DNA of 64,000 nt from positions 434,001-498,000 of the forward strand of contig JBOEHK010000001.1 in assembly GCA_050633885.1 (NCBI GenBank), given 5' to 3'. This document shows positions 1-9,514 of the stretch, piece after piece. The notes under the pieces were generated by a model. It did no database searches and was not told where the DNA came from. It saw nothing but the letters and a program-made list of their open reading frames with translations. This DNA is from JAWSVE01 sp050633885 (GTDB taxonomy: Bacteria > Pseudomonadota > Gammaproteobacteria > Pseudomonadales > Cellvibrionaceae). Within the stretch, counting starts at the first letter, position 1, and the number at the start of each line of letters is the position of its first letter. The translations under genes were made by a program, and so were the position numbers.

Positions 1-37
1 ATTGCCGTTTTATTTTTTGATCTGTCTATTGCCGAGG

Positions 38-949
38 CTATCTATCTTTTGGGTCTAAGGCATCCCGTAAGCCATCGCCGATAAAGTTAAAACAAAATAA
101 AGTGACGGCTAAAAAACTGGCTGGAAACACTAATGACCACCAAGATATTTCCATATCCTCAGCGCCTTGATTAACAAGCGCTCCCCAACTGGTTAATGGC
201 TCTTGAACACCAAGACCTAAAAAGCTTAAAAATGATTCGATTAAAATAACTTGGGGGATTGTCAGCGTAATATAGACGATAACAACACCGAGTAAATTGG
301 GAATAATGTGTCTTCTAATAATTTGAAACGTACCAACCCCGTTGGCTTGTGCTGCTTCAATAAATTCTCTTTGCTTTAGGCTCAGGGTTTGTCCTCGCAC
401 TATGCGAGCCATGTCTAGCCAATTAATGGCTCCAATCGCAATGAAAATTAAAATTAAATGCCGACCAAAAACGACCATCAACAAAATCACAAAAAACATA
501 AAAGGAATGGTGTACATAACATCCACAATACGCATCATAATGTTATCGACTTTACCGCCAACAAAACCCGCAGTCGCGCCATACGTAACGCCAATGAGTA
601 AACTCACAATGGTGGCGACAATACCGACCATTAATGAAATGCGTCCTCCGGACAGCGTTCTCACAAAAAGATCACGTCCAATACCGTCGGTGCCAAAGTA
701 GTGTTTTGTTTCTAGAGACGGTGGTTGTTGAATGTGATCCCAGTCTGGATCATCAAAGGCATAAGGGCTTAAAAGAGGTGCAATTAAGACAAGGGCGATG
801 ATAATGCCAAGAATAATCATTGATGCAACTGCAGCATGATTATGAAAGAGCCTATTCTTGGCATCTGCCCATAGGCTTCGACCTTGGAGTTCTTTGACTG
901 ATTGATGTAAATCAGGGCTTGTCGAGCTTATATTTTGGGTGTCACTCAT
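38..949 (-). CDS. oppC: Oligopeptide ABC transporter permease OppC
   Basis: Inner-membrane permease of a binding-protein-dependent peptide importer. The 303-aa protein has a soluble N-terminus, a first membrane helix at about residues 42-62, the OppC/DppC N-terminal motif YFGTDGIGRD at 84-93, then a multi-helix permease core. The cytoplasmic loop carrying E198-A199-A200, then G and IRRHIIPN, is the EAA loop that docks on the ATPase subunit. Its start overlaps the stop of oppB by 4 bases, which implies translational coupling. OppD and OppF ATPases are expected next on this strand, beyond the left edge of the window. Family assignment is strong; oligopeptide versus dipeptide substrate rests on the neighbouring OppA-like protein. 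Confidence 0.93.
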   Translation of the reverse strand: MSDTQNISSTSPDLHQSVKELQGRSLWADAKNRLFHNHAAVASMIILGIIIALVLIAPLLSPYAFDDPDWDHIQQPPSLETKHYFGTDGIGRDLFVRTLSGGRISLMVGIVATIVSLLIGVTYGATAGFVGGKVDNIMMRIVDVMYTIPFMFFVILLMVVFGRHLILIFIAIGAINWLDMARIVRGQTLSLKQREFIEAAQANGVGTFQIIRRHIIPNLLGVVIVYITLTIPQVILIESFLSFLGLGVQEPLTSWGALVNQGAEDMEISWWSLVFPASFLAVTLFCFNFIGDGLRDALDPKDR

Positions 950-1869
950 GAGTAACGTACCTTGGGATCAAGTAACGCATAAAGCACGTCCACAATTAGA
1001 TTGAATGCAATAATTAAAACGCCATAAAAAATGACGACTCCCATTACTAATGTGTAATCACGATTCAACGCACCTTGCACAAAGTAACGACCTAATCCGG
1101 GTATCCCATAAATCTGTTCGATAACGACTGAACCCGTTATGACCCCGGCCGCAGCAGGACCTAAATAGGAAACAACAGGAAGTAATGCAGGTTTTAAGGC
1201 ATGGCGTGTGATGACTTTCCACCCGGACAATCCTTTTGCACGAGCAGTGCGGATGTAGTTGCTGCGTAATACTTCAATCATTGATGCACGAGTAATGCGA
1301 GCAATAAAAGCGACTTGTAGTAATGCGAGAGAGATAGTCGGCAGAATTGTGTTAGCAAAGTTGCCGTCATCCCAGCCGCCAGCCGGTAACCATTTAAGAT
1401 GCACCGCAATAAAAAGAATTAGTAGCGGAGCAACAACAAAGTTTGGAATAGAGATGCCGGTCATAGCTAATGTCATGACGCTATGATCGGTGAACGAATT
1501 TTGTTTTAACGCGGCAATAACACCGAGTGTTCCGCCAATCAATAAAGCTATGAAAATTGCTGACAGCCCAATGCGTAATGAAACGGGGAAGCCGCTGGCA
1601 ATTAATTCGTTAACAGTAAAATCTCGATATTGAAAAGAGGGACCGAGATCACCACGTAAAACATCCCAAAGATAACGACCGTATTGCTTTATCAATGGTT
1701 CATCTAAATGGTATTTTGCATTTAAGTTGGCTTCAACTTGTGGAGGAAGTGCACGATCGGTATCAAACGGCCCGCCAGGTGCAGCGCGTATCATAAAAAA
1801 AGCGAGTGAAATTATCACCAACAACGTGGGTATAGCGATAAGTAATCGTTTAAAAATATAATTCCACAT
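946..1869 (-). CDS. oppB: Oligopeptide ABC transporter permease OppB
   Basis: Partner permease of OppC. The 307-aa protein begins with the typical OppB N-terminal helix (WNYIFKRLLIAIPTLLVII) and the RAAPGGPFD segment common to OppB/DppB. Several further membrane helices follow, and the EAA-type loop (RTARAKGLSGWKVITRH) lies near residues 200-220. The C-terminal helix pair ends with YALLDPKVRYS, the usual family ending. It lies 24 bases after oppA and overlaps oppC by 4 bases, so oppABC form one transcription unit. It should form the transmembrane pore together with OppC. Confidence 0.94.
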   Translation of the reverse strand: MWNYIFKRLLIAIPTLLVIISLAFFMIRAAPGGPFDTDRALPPQVEANLNAKYHLDEPLIKQYGRYLWDVLRGDLGPSFQYRDFTVNELIASGFPVSLRIGLSAIFIALLIGGTLGVIAALKQNSFTDHSVMTLAMTGISIPNFVVAPLLILFIAVHLKWLPAGGWDDGNFANTILPTISLALLQVAFIARITRASMIEVLRSNYIRTARAKGLSGWKVITRHALKPALLPVVSYLGPAAAGVITGSVVIEQIYGIPGLGRYFVQGALNRDYTLVMGVVIFYGVLIIAFNLIVDVLYALLDPKVRYS

Positions 1870-1893
1870 AATGCTTACATAATCTCTGTTTTT

Positions 1894-3585
1894 CTAATGT
1901 TCTAAAATGTAATAATCTTTTGAATAGAGGTGATCCATTATGTTGTTGGTATAACCGCCAACATGGGGTTTTACTAATCGCTTAGTTGTGTAGTAATAAA
2001 TGGGTATGTAAGGGAAATCTTCCAGCATAAACGCTTCAGCTTGTTGTAAAAGTGAAGCACGTTCATCATGAGATTTTGCTTTGATGGATTGCGCAACTAA
2101 ATTGTCAAATCCTAGTTCGCCATAACCTGTATTGTTCATTTCATTGTAAGACAAGCCCATTTCAATAAAGCTAAATGGATCATTGTAATCTGCAATCCAT
2201 CCAGATCTAAAGACTTGCGTTACACGTTTTTGTTGACGAACATCAATATAGACTTTCCATTCTTGATTGATGATGGTTGCGATAACGCCAAGATTTTTTT
2301 TCCACATCGCTGCAATAGCGAGGGCGACTTTTTTGTGATTCTGATGAGTGTTGTAACGAATTTCGACTCGGAAAGGATTTTTGTCAGAGTAGCCAGCTTT
2401 TTTATACAGTTCTTTTGCTTTCTGATGCCTATCTTTTTGAGACAGTGCTTTCCAAGGGTATTCTTTTGATTGATAGCCGAGGGTGCCAGGAGGTACCCAA
2501 CCATAGGCGGGTAGTGAACCATCTTTTAATACTTTGTCCGTTAGAATTTCTCGGTCAATCGCCATGGAAAGTGCTTGGCGCAATTCAACAGGGGAATCTT
2601 TAAAAGGTGGTTGGGTTAAATTAAGGCCGTAATAGTAAATACCTAAATAAGGAACAATGTGTAATTCATTGGGAAGCGTTTCTTTTAATCGGTCAATTTG
2701 ACTCACAGGAAGTTGATAAGTGAAATCGAGTTCGCCAGCTCTGTAACGAAGAACTTCGGCATTTAAATCTTCGGTAGGATAAAAGTAGACCGCATCAATC
2801 GTTGTGTTTTCATTATCCCAATAATGTTTGTTTCGCACGAGTTTAACATGCGATTGAATTTCCCATTCATCCAGCATGTAAGCGCCATTGGATACTAAGT
2901 TGCCTGGGCGAGTATGTTTGTCGCCGTGTTTTTTTAAACTGTTTGGATGTATGGGGTAAGCGATAGAATGAGTTAATATTCCTAGGAAAAATGGTGTCGG
3001 GCTATGAAGATTAACACGCAAAGTTTTTTCATTAATTGCGCTGACACCGAGTTGTGTCGTTGGCAGTTCGCCTTTAATAATTTTTCCAGCATTATTCATT
3101 GGCGCTAACATTTGAGAATAATTTGATGCCGTGATTGGGTCGACGACTCGTCGCCAGCTGTAAACAAAATCTTCTGCGGTGACGGGATCTCCGTTGGACC
3201 ACTTGGCCGTTGGCCGGATATGAAAAATATATTCTCTCCCGTCTTCGCTGATCTCCCAAGAACTTGCAACGCCTGGTATTAAATCTCCACTTGGAGTTTC
3301 GCCAATTAAACCTTGAAATAAATCACGGTGAATATTAGAAGAGGGGACACCTTCCGCAATATGAGGATCCAAGCTATGGGGCTCAGTACCATTTCCTCGG
3401 TGGAACACTTGTTCTTTGGCTAGCTTGGCATCAGGAGGAGGGGTTGAAAAAGTAGGGAAAGAAAAAACAAAAAGCAGAAGAGTAATGAGATGAAAAAAAT
3501 TTAAGTTAGAGCAAAAATGGGTAGTGCGGCTTGAACGTAAGCGCAGGAAATAATGAGATAGCGATTGTGAATGGATGAAGGCCAA
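1894..3585 (-). CDS. oppA: Periplasmic oligopeptide-binding protein OppA
   Basis: Solute-binding protein (SBP family 5) that captures peptides in the periplasm for OppBC. The 563-aa product has a hydrophobic stretch at about residues 32-47, then the mature start with the family signature GTEPHSLDPHIAEG. Later hallmarks are RDLFQGLI, YIFHIRPTAKWSNGDPVTAEDFVYSWRR and the C-terminal PYIPIYYY. The start codon at the end of the reading frame is TTG, preceded by GAGAAAG. No ATG lies before the signal segment, and the N-region is unusually long, so the exact start is uncertain. No lipobox cysteine is present, so it should be a free periplasmic protein. It is first in the oppABC operon. Confidence 0.93.
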   Translation of the reverse strand: MAFIHSQSLSHYFLRLRSSRTTHFCSNLNFFHLITLLLFVFSFPTFSTPPPDAKLAKEQVFHRGNGTEPHSLDPHIAEGVPSSNIHRDLFQGLIGETPSGDLIPGVASSWEISEDGREYIFHIRPTAKWSNGDPVTAEDFVYSWRRVVDPITASNYSQMLAPMNNAGKIIKGELPTTQLGVSAINEKTLRVNLHSPTPFFLGILTHSIAYPIHPNSLKKHGDKHTRPGNLVSNGAYMLDEWEIQSHVKLVRNKHYWDNENTTIDAVYFYPTEDLNAEVLRYRAGELDFTYQLPVSQIDRLKETLPNELHIVPYLGIYYYGLNLTQPPFKDSPVELRQALSMAIDREILTDKVLKDGSLPAYGWVPPGTLGYQSKEYPWKALSQKDRHQKAKELYKKAGYSDKNPFRVEIRYNTHQNHKKVALAIAAMWKKNLGVIATIINQEWKVYIDVRQQKRVTQVFRSGWIADYNDPFSFIEMGLSYNEMNNTGYGELGFDNLVAQSIKAKSHDERASLLQQAEAFMLEDFPYIPIYYYTTKRLVKPHVGGYTNNIMDHLYSKDYYILEH

Positions 3586-3676
3586 GATCTTTCTCTGCTA
3601 TAAGGTTAATGGTTATCGTTGTTGATCATTTCATTTAGGTCATAATGATTTAAACTTATCGATCGGAATGAAGTGA

Positions 3677-5563
3677 TCAAGGATACAATGTAGTTAGCTC
3701 GTCTTTAGACCTGGCTTTTCCGTTATCTATATTCCTAAATTTTTTATGGCTGCGACTTAAAAAATCACGGTAATTTTTTTTATCTGCTTGCTTAAAAGCC
3801 ACCATCGCATTCCATAATGCTTTGCCGGACCATGTGTCACTAGTTTCATTACCATAAAGTATTTTATCAAGCTCTTCCAGTGATTTTGTTATGTCTTGTA
3901 TGTTGCATCGTGTTTCAATTTCTGACAATGAAGCAGGTTGTGGCAATTGCCAATAAAGTTGCGCCCATTGAGATAAGTAATCACGTGCTTTTGCCGCTTG
4001 ATTATCATGACAGGCATGTCGAAATTGATTAAATAGTTTATTGAGGTTTTTTATTAAGTGTTCGTCGCTTTGGTTACTCAAAGTGTTGACATTTTTCTGT
4101 CTAGGATCTCGTAAGCGTAACCAAGAAAACAGAAAAAACAAAGCGAAGGCTGCAATAATGATATTGCTCACGATTAAACCTAGCAGTAATTTGTTTGATA
4201 GGTAATGCCCAGAGATCAGAGATCCTGAATTGTTCGAACCAAGATTAGAATCAATAGCTGAATCAAAACTTGGCCCCATTGTGTTGGGGGATGAACTATT
4301 GTCGCCTAGGCTGCTAGAGGAAATGCTAGCTGAGTTGGGATTATAAGCAGCTGCTGCAACCGTAAAAGTTTGACTCGGAAGCGTTGATGTTTTTTGTTGG
4401 TTTGACAAAGTATCCCACCAGGTCACAACAATTTCAGGCAAAGTGATAGGGCCGGGTTTTGAAGGAACCATTGCAAAATTTTCTATACGATATCCGGTTA
4501 CTCCAGTACTTTCTTTTATGTCATCAAATTGAGGTTGATCGGAATAGAATTTCATGCCGTCAACATTTTGTTTCGGTAGTGGAGGGAGTTGTGACGAAGT
4601 TAATCCATCTGCACTGATAGTGATAGAGCGGGTAATAGGCTCTCCGACGACAAAGCGGTCAGGATCACTACTCCAGTGCTGTTCTATGGTGATGTCTTGT
4701 GCCGGCAGCCAATCAACACCAGTATAGTTAACCGGTTTTATTTTTACATTGATGGCTCTTTCACTAGTGCGAAATTTTCTAGTTGTTCCATTGGAAAAAA
4801 ATGGGCTTCTATCCCAATTATTTCTTTGATTTGCAACAACTGCCAACCAGCTGAGTGAAGGGATAATGAGTTCGCCGCTTTTTTGAGGGTAAACGGCATA
4901 AACAACTTCATTGACACGATACGGGCGCTGATTAATATTTTTTCGATAAGTCGTATCGGATACTTTTTCAATGATCGCATTTTCTAATGTAAATTCATTG
5001 GCAGCGGCAATTTCGCGTAAATCCACTGCCGTATGAATTTTTACAGTCACTAATAACTGCTCTTGTACAAACAAATCCGTTTTATCGAATTCCGTCGTTG
5101 CAAAGAGATCTCTACGCTCATTGCCTGTTTCTGTAGTATTGACTTCGTTCACAGTTATTGCGATTGCATCGCTATAAGCATTTTTATATTCAAAGCTAGG
5201 GATTAATAATTTCCCCGATTTTTTAGGTGTTATCGCTATATTCCATTCTGTCCATCCTTCTGTTCGGCCGTTAATGCTTCTGAATTGGTTGCTACGTTGT
5301 TGGTTGATGACATCAAAGTCTTGTTTAAGTAATTCAAAATTCGGACCGCCGTAACCTACCTGTTCATTAAGTCGAACTGTAAGCTGTATAGATTCATCGG
5401 CGCTAATCACTGTTCTGTCTACTTTGGCCGTTAAATCGGCAGCCGCCAAGTTTGCTGTTAGCAAACAGACGACAAGAAAAACGACTTCAAAGGCATTGCG
5501 GAATATCTTTTTGCAGTAACGATTGTGGTTACCGTCGTTACATTTATTGATGAATGTATTCAT
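3677..5563 (-). CDS. batD: BatD-family protein (oxygen tolerance / vWA-MoxR cluster)
   Basis: Last gene of the MoxR-vWA operon. The 628-aa protein has a signal peptide (about 24-42, ending LAAAD) and a large extracytoplasmic region of repeated beta-rich modules (about 45-405). A Ser/Asn-rich spacer (410-450) leads to one membrane helix (about 459-484), and a cytoplasmic helical tail of about 145 residues follows. The motif DRTVISADESIQLTV near the mature N-terminus and the membrane topology are those of BatD (Bacteroides aerotolerance D). The biochemical role of BatD is not established. Position after the vWA-TPR gene suggests membrane-complex assembly with its neighbours. Confidence 0.85.
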   Translation of the reverse strand: MNTFINKCNDGNHNRYCKKIFRNAFEVVFLVVCLLTANLAAADLTAKVDRTVISADESIQLTVRLNEQVGYGGPNFELLKQDFDVINQQRSNQFRSINGRTEGWTEWNIAITPKKSGKLLIPSFEYKNAYSDAIAITVNEVNTTETGNERRDLFATTEFDKTDLFVQEQLLVTVKIHTAVDLREIAAANEFTLENAIIEKVSDTTYRKNINQRPYRVNEVVYAVYPQKSGELIIPSLSWLAVVANQRNNWDRSPFFSNGTTRKFRTSERAINVKIKPVNYTGVDWLPAQDITIEQHWSSDPDRFVVGEPITRSITISADGLTSSQLPPLPKQNVDGMKFYSDQPQFDDIKESTGVTGYRIENFAMVPSKPGPITLPEIVVTWWDTLSNQQKTSTLPSQTFTVAAAAYNPNSASISSSSLGDNSSSPNTMGPSFDSAIDSNLGSNNSGSLISGHYLSNKLLLGLIVSNIIIAAFALFFLFSWLRLRDPRQKNVNTLSNQSDEHLIKNLNKLFNQFRHACHDNQAAKARDYLSQWAQLYWQLPQPASLSEIETRCNIQDITKSLEELDKILYGNETSDTWSGKALWNAMVAFKQADKKNYRDFLSRSHKKFRNIDNGKARSKDELTTLYP

Positions 5564-5681
5564 AGTGATTAATAAATTTATCCTAACTAATCGAGTATTA
5601 TCAACATATTATTAGACATAATTGTGCCATAAATAATGGGTGAACTTAAATAACGGTTGAACCCAAACAACTGCTGTAATT

Positions 5682-7778
5682 CTACCATCGTTCTGCAGCA
5701 TCATTTTCAGGTGGCGTCCATTCACCTCGTTGATATTGTTTGCGTAGTTGTCGATGTTGGTATTCAAATTTACGGCGTAACAATCCACTGGGATCGTCGG
5801 GTACTTGTCTTAACCATTGTTCTAACGCTTGCTGTTGCTCGTTATTGAGCTCGGCTTGAGTATTTATTTGAGATAGTTGATTGTCATCCGTATTTTTTTC
5901 TTCAGAGGAGAGGTTCTCTTTACTGCCTTTATTGTTTTTATTTTCAGCCAGTTGTTTATTTTCTGTTTCTTGATTTTTTGAAGCGTTAATTTCTTTTTCA
6001 TCTTCCTCCCCTGTTTTTTCATCTTCACCAGCTAATGTTTGGTCTGCGAGTTCTTGAGCTGATTGTTCATCTGTTGCGTCCTGTGTTGTGTTTTGAGAGG
6101 TGCCGACGTCATTTGCTGTCTGATTTTCTTTATCCGGATTTTTTTGATCGCCAGCTTGTTGGTTTTCTCCAGATGGTTCGGCGTTTTCACTTTGTTTATC
6201 TGACTCCTTTTGTTCTGAGCCAGAATCACTTGCTTGTTCTTCTTTTTTCTCATTGTTATTGGATGGCTGACTTTGTTTTTTTGGGTCAGAAGATTCGCCA
6301 TTATTATTGTTTTGTGCCTCTTGCTGGCTTTTATCATCCAGTATTTTTTTTACTAAGTGTCGATTGAATTCGATGGTTTCCTTGTTGGGAGCCTTTTGGG
6401 TTGAGTGACCATTGTCGTCGCTGTTGCTTTTTTCATTCAGCAATTCAAGTGCCTTGTCATAGGATTCAATTGCTTCGGGGAGTTTTCCAGATTTGGCGAG
6501 AGCATTTCCATGGTTATACAAGTCGGAAATTGTGGTTCCTTGAGAAAAAGTATTTGCTGCTGCGTTATAATCTCCGTTTCGATATTGGGCTGAGCCACGC
6601 CACTGTGGGTTTTTAAATTGCTCGCTGGCCGTTTCAGCATCATCATTTCGTAAACTTTTTTGTCCCTGTTGATCGCTTCTCAGCCATAAATCATTCCAGC
6701 CAAATGCATAACTGGGTTCAGGGATAAATACAGCGAGGCAAGCGAGGGAAAGTAGCCATCCTCGCCGAAATGATAAGGCAATGATAGGCAGTAATAAAAG
6801 TGCAAGTAAGTGCCCTTGATCTTTCCAGTCATCAAATTGACGTGCACTTTTTTTATCTTCATTGCTTGCATTTGCAAGATTTGAGAAATCGTCATCTTTT
6901 GAGGTGTTAGTTTGACGATTAATCAACTCTAAATCTTTATTGTCGGCACGGAGCGGGGTATATATTCCGTTAAGAGAACGGCTGAGTGACTTGAGCTGTG
7001 ACTGATTCAATTTTGCGATCACAATATTACCCGAACGATCTTTTGCAAAACCTCCGTCTTGAACAGGGATGGGCGCACCGTCTGTCGTCCCTACGCCGAT
7101 GATTGACAATTCAAACGCCGTATTTCTTAGACTGCTTTCGATGGTAGGTATGGCCGAGCTGTCAATGTTATCGGTAACAACAAGAATTTTTCCTGTTGCT
7201 ATTGAAGAGTCTTTGAATAATTGAAGAGATTTTTCAATTCCCATTTCAATATTGCTACCACGCAGCGGCATCATTTCGGGTGAAAGTGATGTTAATAAAT
7301 TAATAATCGTGTCGACATCATCTGTCAGAGGGCTTACGACATGGGCTTCACCAGCGTAAACGACTAATGCCGTTAATCCTTCAGCTCGTTGTTCTAGGAA
7401 GTCGGTGAGTTTGTAACGGGCTCTTACTAGCCGTGATGGAGTCATATCTTCTGCGATCATGGAAGGGGAAAGGTCAAACACAATAACAACAGCACTTTGT
7501 GATTGGTGTAACGGCTGGGGTAATTTTTGCCAAGTGGGGCCAGACAATGCCAAGCAAGCCAGTATCCAGCCGAGAGCAACTCCCCATAATTGCCAGCGAG
7601 CAGATCGAGTGATGGTGTTGTCGAGTAGGTGCTCTAATAAATCCGAAGGAATGAGTTGTTGCCATTGAGAGCGTTGCGATTTTTTTTTCCACAATAAAAC
7701 ACATAAAAGCAAAGTAGGCACGATAGCGAGTAGCCATAGCGGTCTAAGAAAGTGAAATTGAGTGAAAAATTCTTGCAT
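5682..7778 (-). CDS. vWA-TPR membrane protein (BatB-BatC fusion)
   Basis: The 698-aa protein joins a von Willebrand A domain to TPR repeats. Order: membrane helices at about 10-30 and 63-81; vWA domain about 95-280 with the metal-site motif DLSPS at 102-106 and the T of PLTDD at 152; hydrophobic helices at about 324-357; TPR segment about 375-450. A long hydrophilic low-complexity tract rich in Glu, Asn, Gln, Lys and Ser (about 455-640) precedes a C-terminal conserved piece (LEQWLRQVPDDPSGLLRRKF). In Bacteroides these parts are separate BatB and BatC; fused forms are usual in gammaproteobacteria. It starts 19 bases after the other vWA gene, so the two are probably co-transcribed. Confidence 0.88.
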   Translation of the reverse strand: MQEFFTQFHFLRPLWLLAIVPTLLLCVLLWKKKSQRSQWQQLIPSDLLEHLLDNTITRSARWQLWGVALGWILACLALSGPTWQKLPQPLHQSQSAVVIVFDLSPSMIAEDMTPSRLVRARYKLTDFLEQRAEGLTALVVYAGEAHVVSPLTDDVDTIINLLTSLSPEMMPLRGSNIEMGIEKSLQLFKDSSIATGKILVVTDNIDSSAIPTIESSLRNTAFELSIIGVGTTDGAPIPVQDGGFAKDRSGNIVIAKLNQSQLKSLSRSLNGIYTPLRADNKDLELINRQTNTSKDDDFSNLANASNEDKKSARQFDDWKDQGHLLALLLLPIIALSFRRGWLLSLACLAVFIPEPSYAFGWNDLWLRSDQQGQKSLRNDDAETASEQFKNPQWRGSAQYRNGDYNAAANTFSQGTTISDLYNHGNALAKSGKLPEAIESYDKALELLNEKSNSDDNGHSTQKAPNKETIEFNRHLVKKILDDKSQQEAQNNNNGESSDPKKQSQPSNNNEKKEEQASDSGSEQKESDKQSENAEPSGENQQAGDQKNPDKENQTANDVGTSQNTTQDATDEQSAQELADQTLAGEDEKTGEEDEKEINASKNQETENKQLAENKNNKGSKENLSSEEKNTDDNQLSQINTQAELNNEQQQALEQWLRQVPDDPSGLLRRKFEYQHRQLRKQYQRGEWTPPENDAAERW

Positions 7779-7797
7779 CGTTAAACGTCTACTTTTC

Positions 7798-8829
7798 TTA
7801 AATGATTTCTACATTATCTTTTTGATAAGATTTTCGATTCACCCAAAGGTTCAAGAGCGCAATAAGAATACTGAGAATAAAAGCAACGCCTAGAGGCCAG
7901 TAAAAAAGTGCGTTAACTGGGCGGTAGCTCTCAGATTCTTGTTCTTGAGGTTCTAAAATGTCTAACTCATTATAAATTTTTTCTAAGTCACTGGTGTTTT
8001 CAGCTCTAAAATATTGTCCGCCGGTGCTCTCTGCAATGGTGTGCAATGTTTTTTCATCAAGATCCATTGAGGGGTTAACGCGTCTTGCGCCAAAATTACT
8101 CCCAAAAACACCGGGTAACACCAGTTCGTTAGCGCCAATGCCAATGGTATAAATTTTCACATTGGATTGGCCTGCCAGTTCTGCTGCTTGTAACGGTTCA
8201 ATTTCTCCTGCGGTGTTGGCTCCGTCAGTTAATAAAATGAGGACTCGGCTGTTCTCGGGGCGGTCCAATAATCTTTTTGTTGCTAGACCAATGGCATCTC
8301 CAATAGCCGTTTTTTCTCCAGCAAAACCTAAACGGGATTCCTGCAATAATGTATTCACTGTTTTTCTATCAAATGTTAATGGCGCTTGTAGATATGCTTG
8401 TGTGCCAAATAAAATAAGACCCAATCGATCTTCTTTGCGTCGTTCTACAAAATCGCCAACCACTTTTTTCACCACGGTTAATCGATCCACTCGATTGTCA
8501 TTGAGAACCATATCCGCAGTTTGCATGCTGCCAGAAATATCGACAGCAATCAGTAAGTCTCGTCCGCTCGTAGGAACGCGAATAGGGTCACCAATCCATT
8601 GTGGTCCGGCTGCTGCCATTAAGGCTGCAAGCCATACACATGAAGCCAAAATTAATGAGGATATATTGTTGCTGTGGATACTTTTATGTTCTTGAGAGAT
8701 TGATTGTAAATCGTCAAAGAACGGAACTCGCATAGCAGCGTTTTCTTGTTTGGCGCGGGGAATAAGCCAATAAACAAGGAGTGGAAGCGGCGCAATAATA
8801 AGAACATGAGGCAAGCTAAATTCAAGCAT
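7798..8829 (-). CDS. vWA domain membrane protein (BatA-like)
   Basis: Membrane-anchored vWA protein, 343 aa from the chosen start. Helices lie at about 8-24 and 57-75. The vWA domain spans about 90-280 with the metal-binding motif DISGS at 97-101 and the downstream LLTDGANTAG strand. A C-terminal helix ends the protein. The reading frame extends 15 codons further upstream, but the ATG at 8829 gives the family-typical start MLEFSLPHV. It also overlaps the DUF4381 stop by 8 bases, a normal coupling arrangement. Paired vWA proteins of this type probably act with the MoxR AAA+ ATPase in folding or metal loading of envelope targets; the actual target is unknown. Confidence 0.88.
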   Translation of the reverse strand: MLEFSLPHVLIIAPLPLLVYWLIPRAKQENAAMRVPFFDDLQSISQEHKSIHSNNISSLILASCVWLAALMAAAGPQWIGDPIRVPTSGRDLLIAVDISGSMQTADMVLNDNRVDRLTVVKKVVGDFVERRKEDRLGLILFGTQAYLQAPLTFDRKTVNTLLQESRLGFAGEKTAIGDAIGLATKRLLDRPENSRVLILLTDGANTAGEIEPLQAAELAGQSNVKIYTIGIGANELVLPGVFGSNFGARRVNPSMDLDEKTLHTIAESTGGQYFRAENTSDLEKIYNELDILEPQEQESESYRPVNALFYWPLGVAFILSILIALLNLWVNRKSYQKDNVEII

Positions 8830-9403
8830 GTTGAATACCGTTCTCTGCTTGTTCTTCTGCATTCTCAGCCGCATTCTGAGTTGGATGATATTTTATCCAG
8901 AATAATATGGCCATGTGTATGGAAGCTAATTCTTTAGACGAAATGTTGGTTTTGTCGATGTTTTGATAGGGGAGAGTAATGATTTTTTTTGCATCGCCAT
9001 TGACAAAAGAAAGATGTTTTTTGTTCGCCACTTTTTCAGCCATTTTTGAATCGAGAAATTTGAGCCACTCTTCACCTTGCAACGGTTCTATACCTTGGTT
9101 GCTATAAGCTGTTAGAGCGGTTCGGCGTAAAATTGTTGAAATATTTTGTAGATAGCGTTTTAAGTCTTTATGTTTTACAAGTTCTGATTTTTCTGACTCT
9201 AAAAATTTAATTGCTATTTTTCTATACTGTTGTTGTTTTTTATAATGTAAGTATTTCCATGTAATAAACCCAGCGAGACCGATGCATACAAAGGCTAAAA
9301 TCCACCATCCTGGTGCTGGTGGCCAAATGCCAATAGGCTCTGGCAATTGAATGTCTTTCAATTGCGCTAACGGATCTTGATTGAGTTGATTAGTAATGTT
9401 CAT
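8822..9403 (-). CDS. DUF4381 membrane protein
   Basis: A 193-aa protein with the DUF4381 signature LKDIQLPEPIGIWPPAPGWW at about residues 15-34. One membrane helix follows immediately (WILAFVCIGLAGFITW), then a helical cytoplasmic domain. This family is found almost only in MoxR-DUF58-vWA operons between the DUF58 and first vWA genes, as here. It is conserved but has no known activity; it may be a small structural subunit of the vWA complex. It overlaps the following BatA-like gene by 8 bases and lies 111 bases after the DUF58 gene. Confidence 0.85.
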   Translation of the reverse strand: MNITNQLNQDPLAQLKDIQLPEPIGIWPPAPGWWILAFVCIGLAGFITWKYLHYKKQQQYRKIAIKFLESEKSELVKHKDLKRYLQNISTILRRTALTAYSNQGIEPLQGEEWLKFLDSKMAEKVANKKHLSFVNGDAKKIITLPYQNIDKTNISSKELASIHMAILFWIKYHPTQNAAENAEEQAENGIQHA

Positions 9404-9514
9404 TGATTCTCTAAATGTTTATTGCTGTACATTTTATTTTCTGTGCATTTTATTGCTTAAGATTTTATTCCGGTACATCTTATTTCTGGTGGATCTATTT
9501 GTGTCAGTTTTTTG

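Noticed and set aside
8162..8695. 177-aa open frame antisense to the BatA-like vWA gene
   Set aside because: Lies wholly within a well-supported gene on the other strand; composition looks like a shadow frame and no motif is seen.
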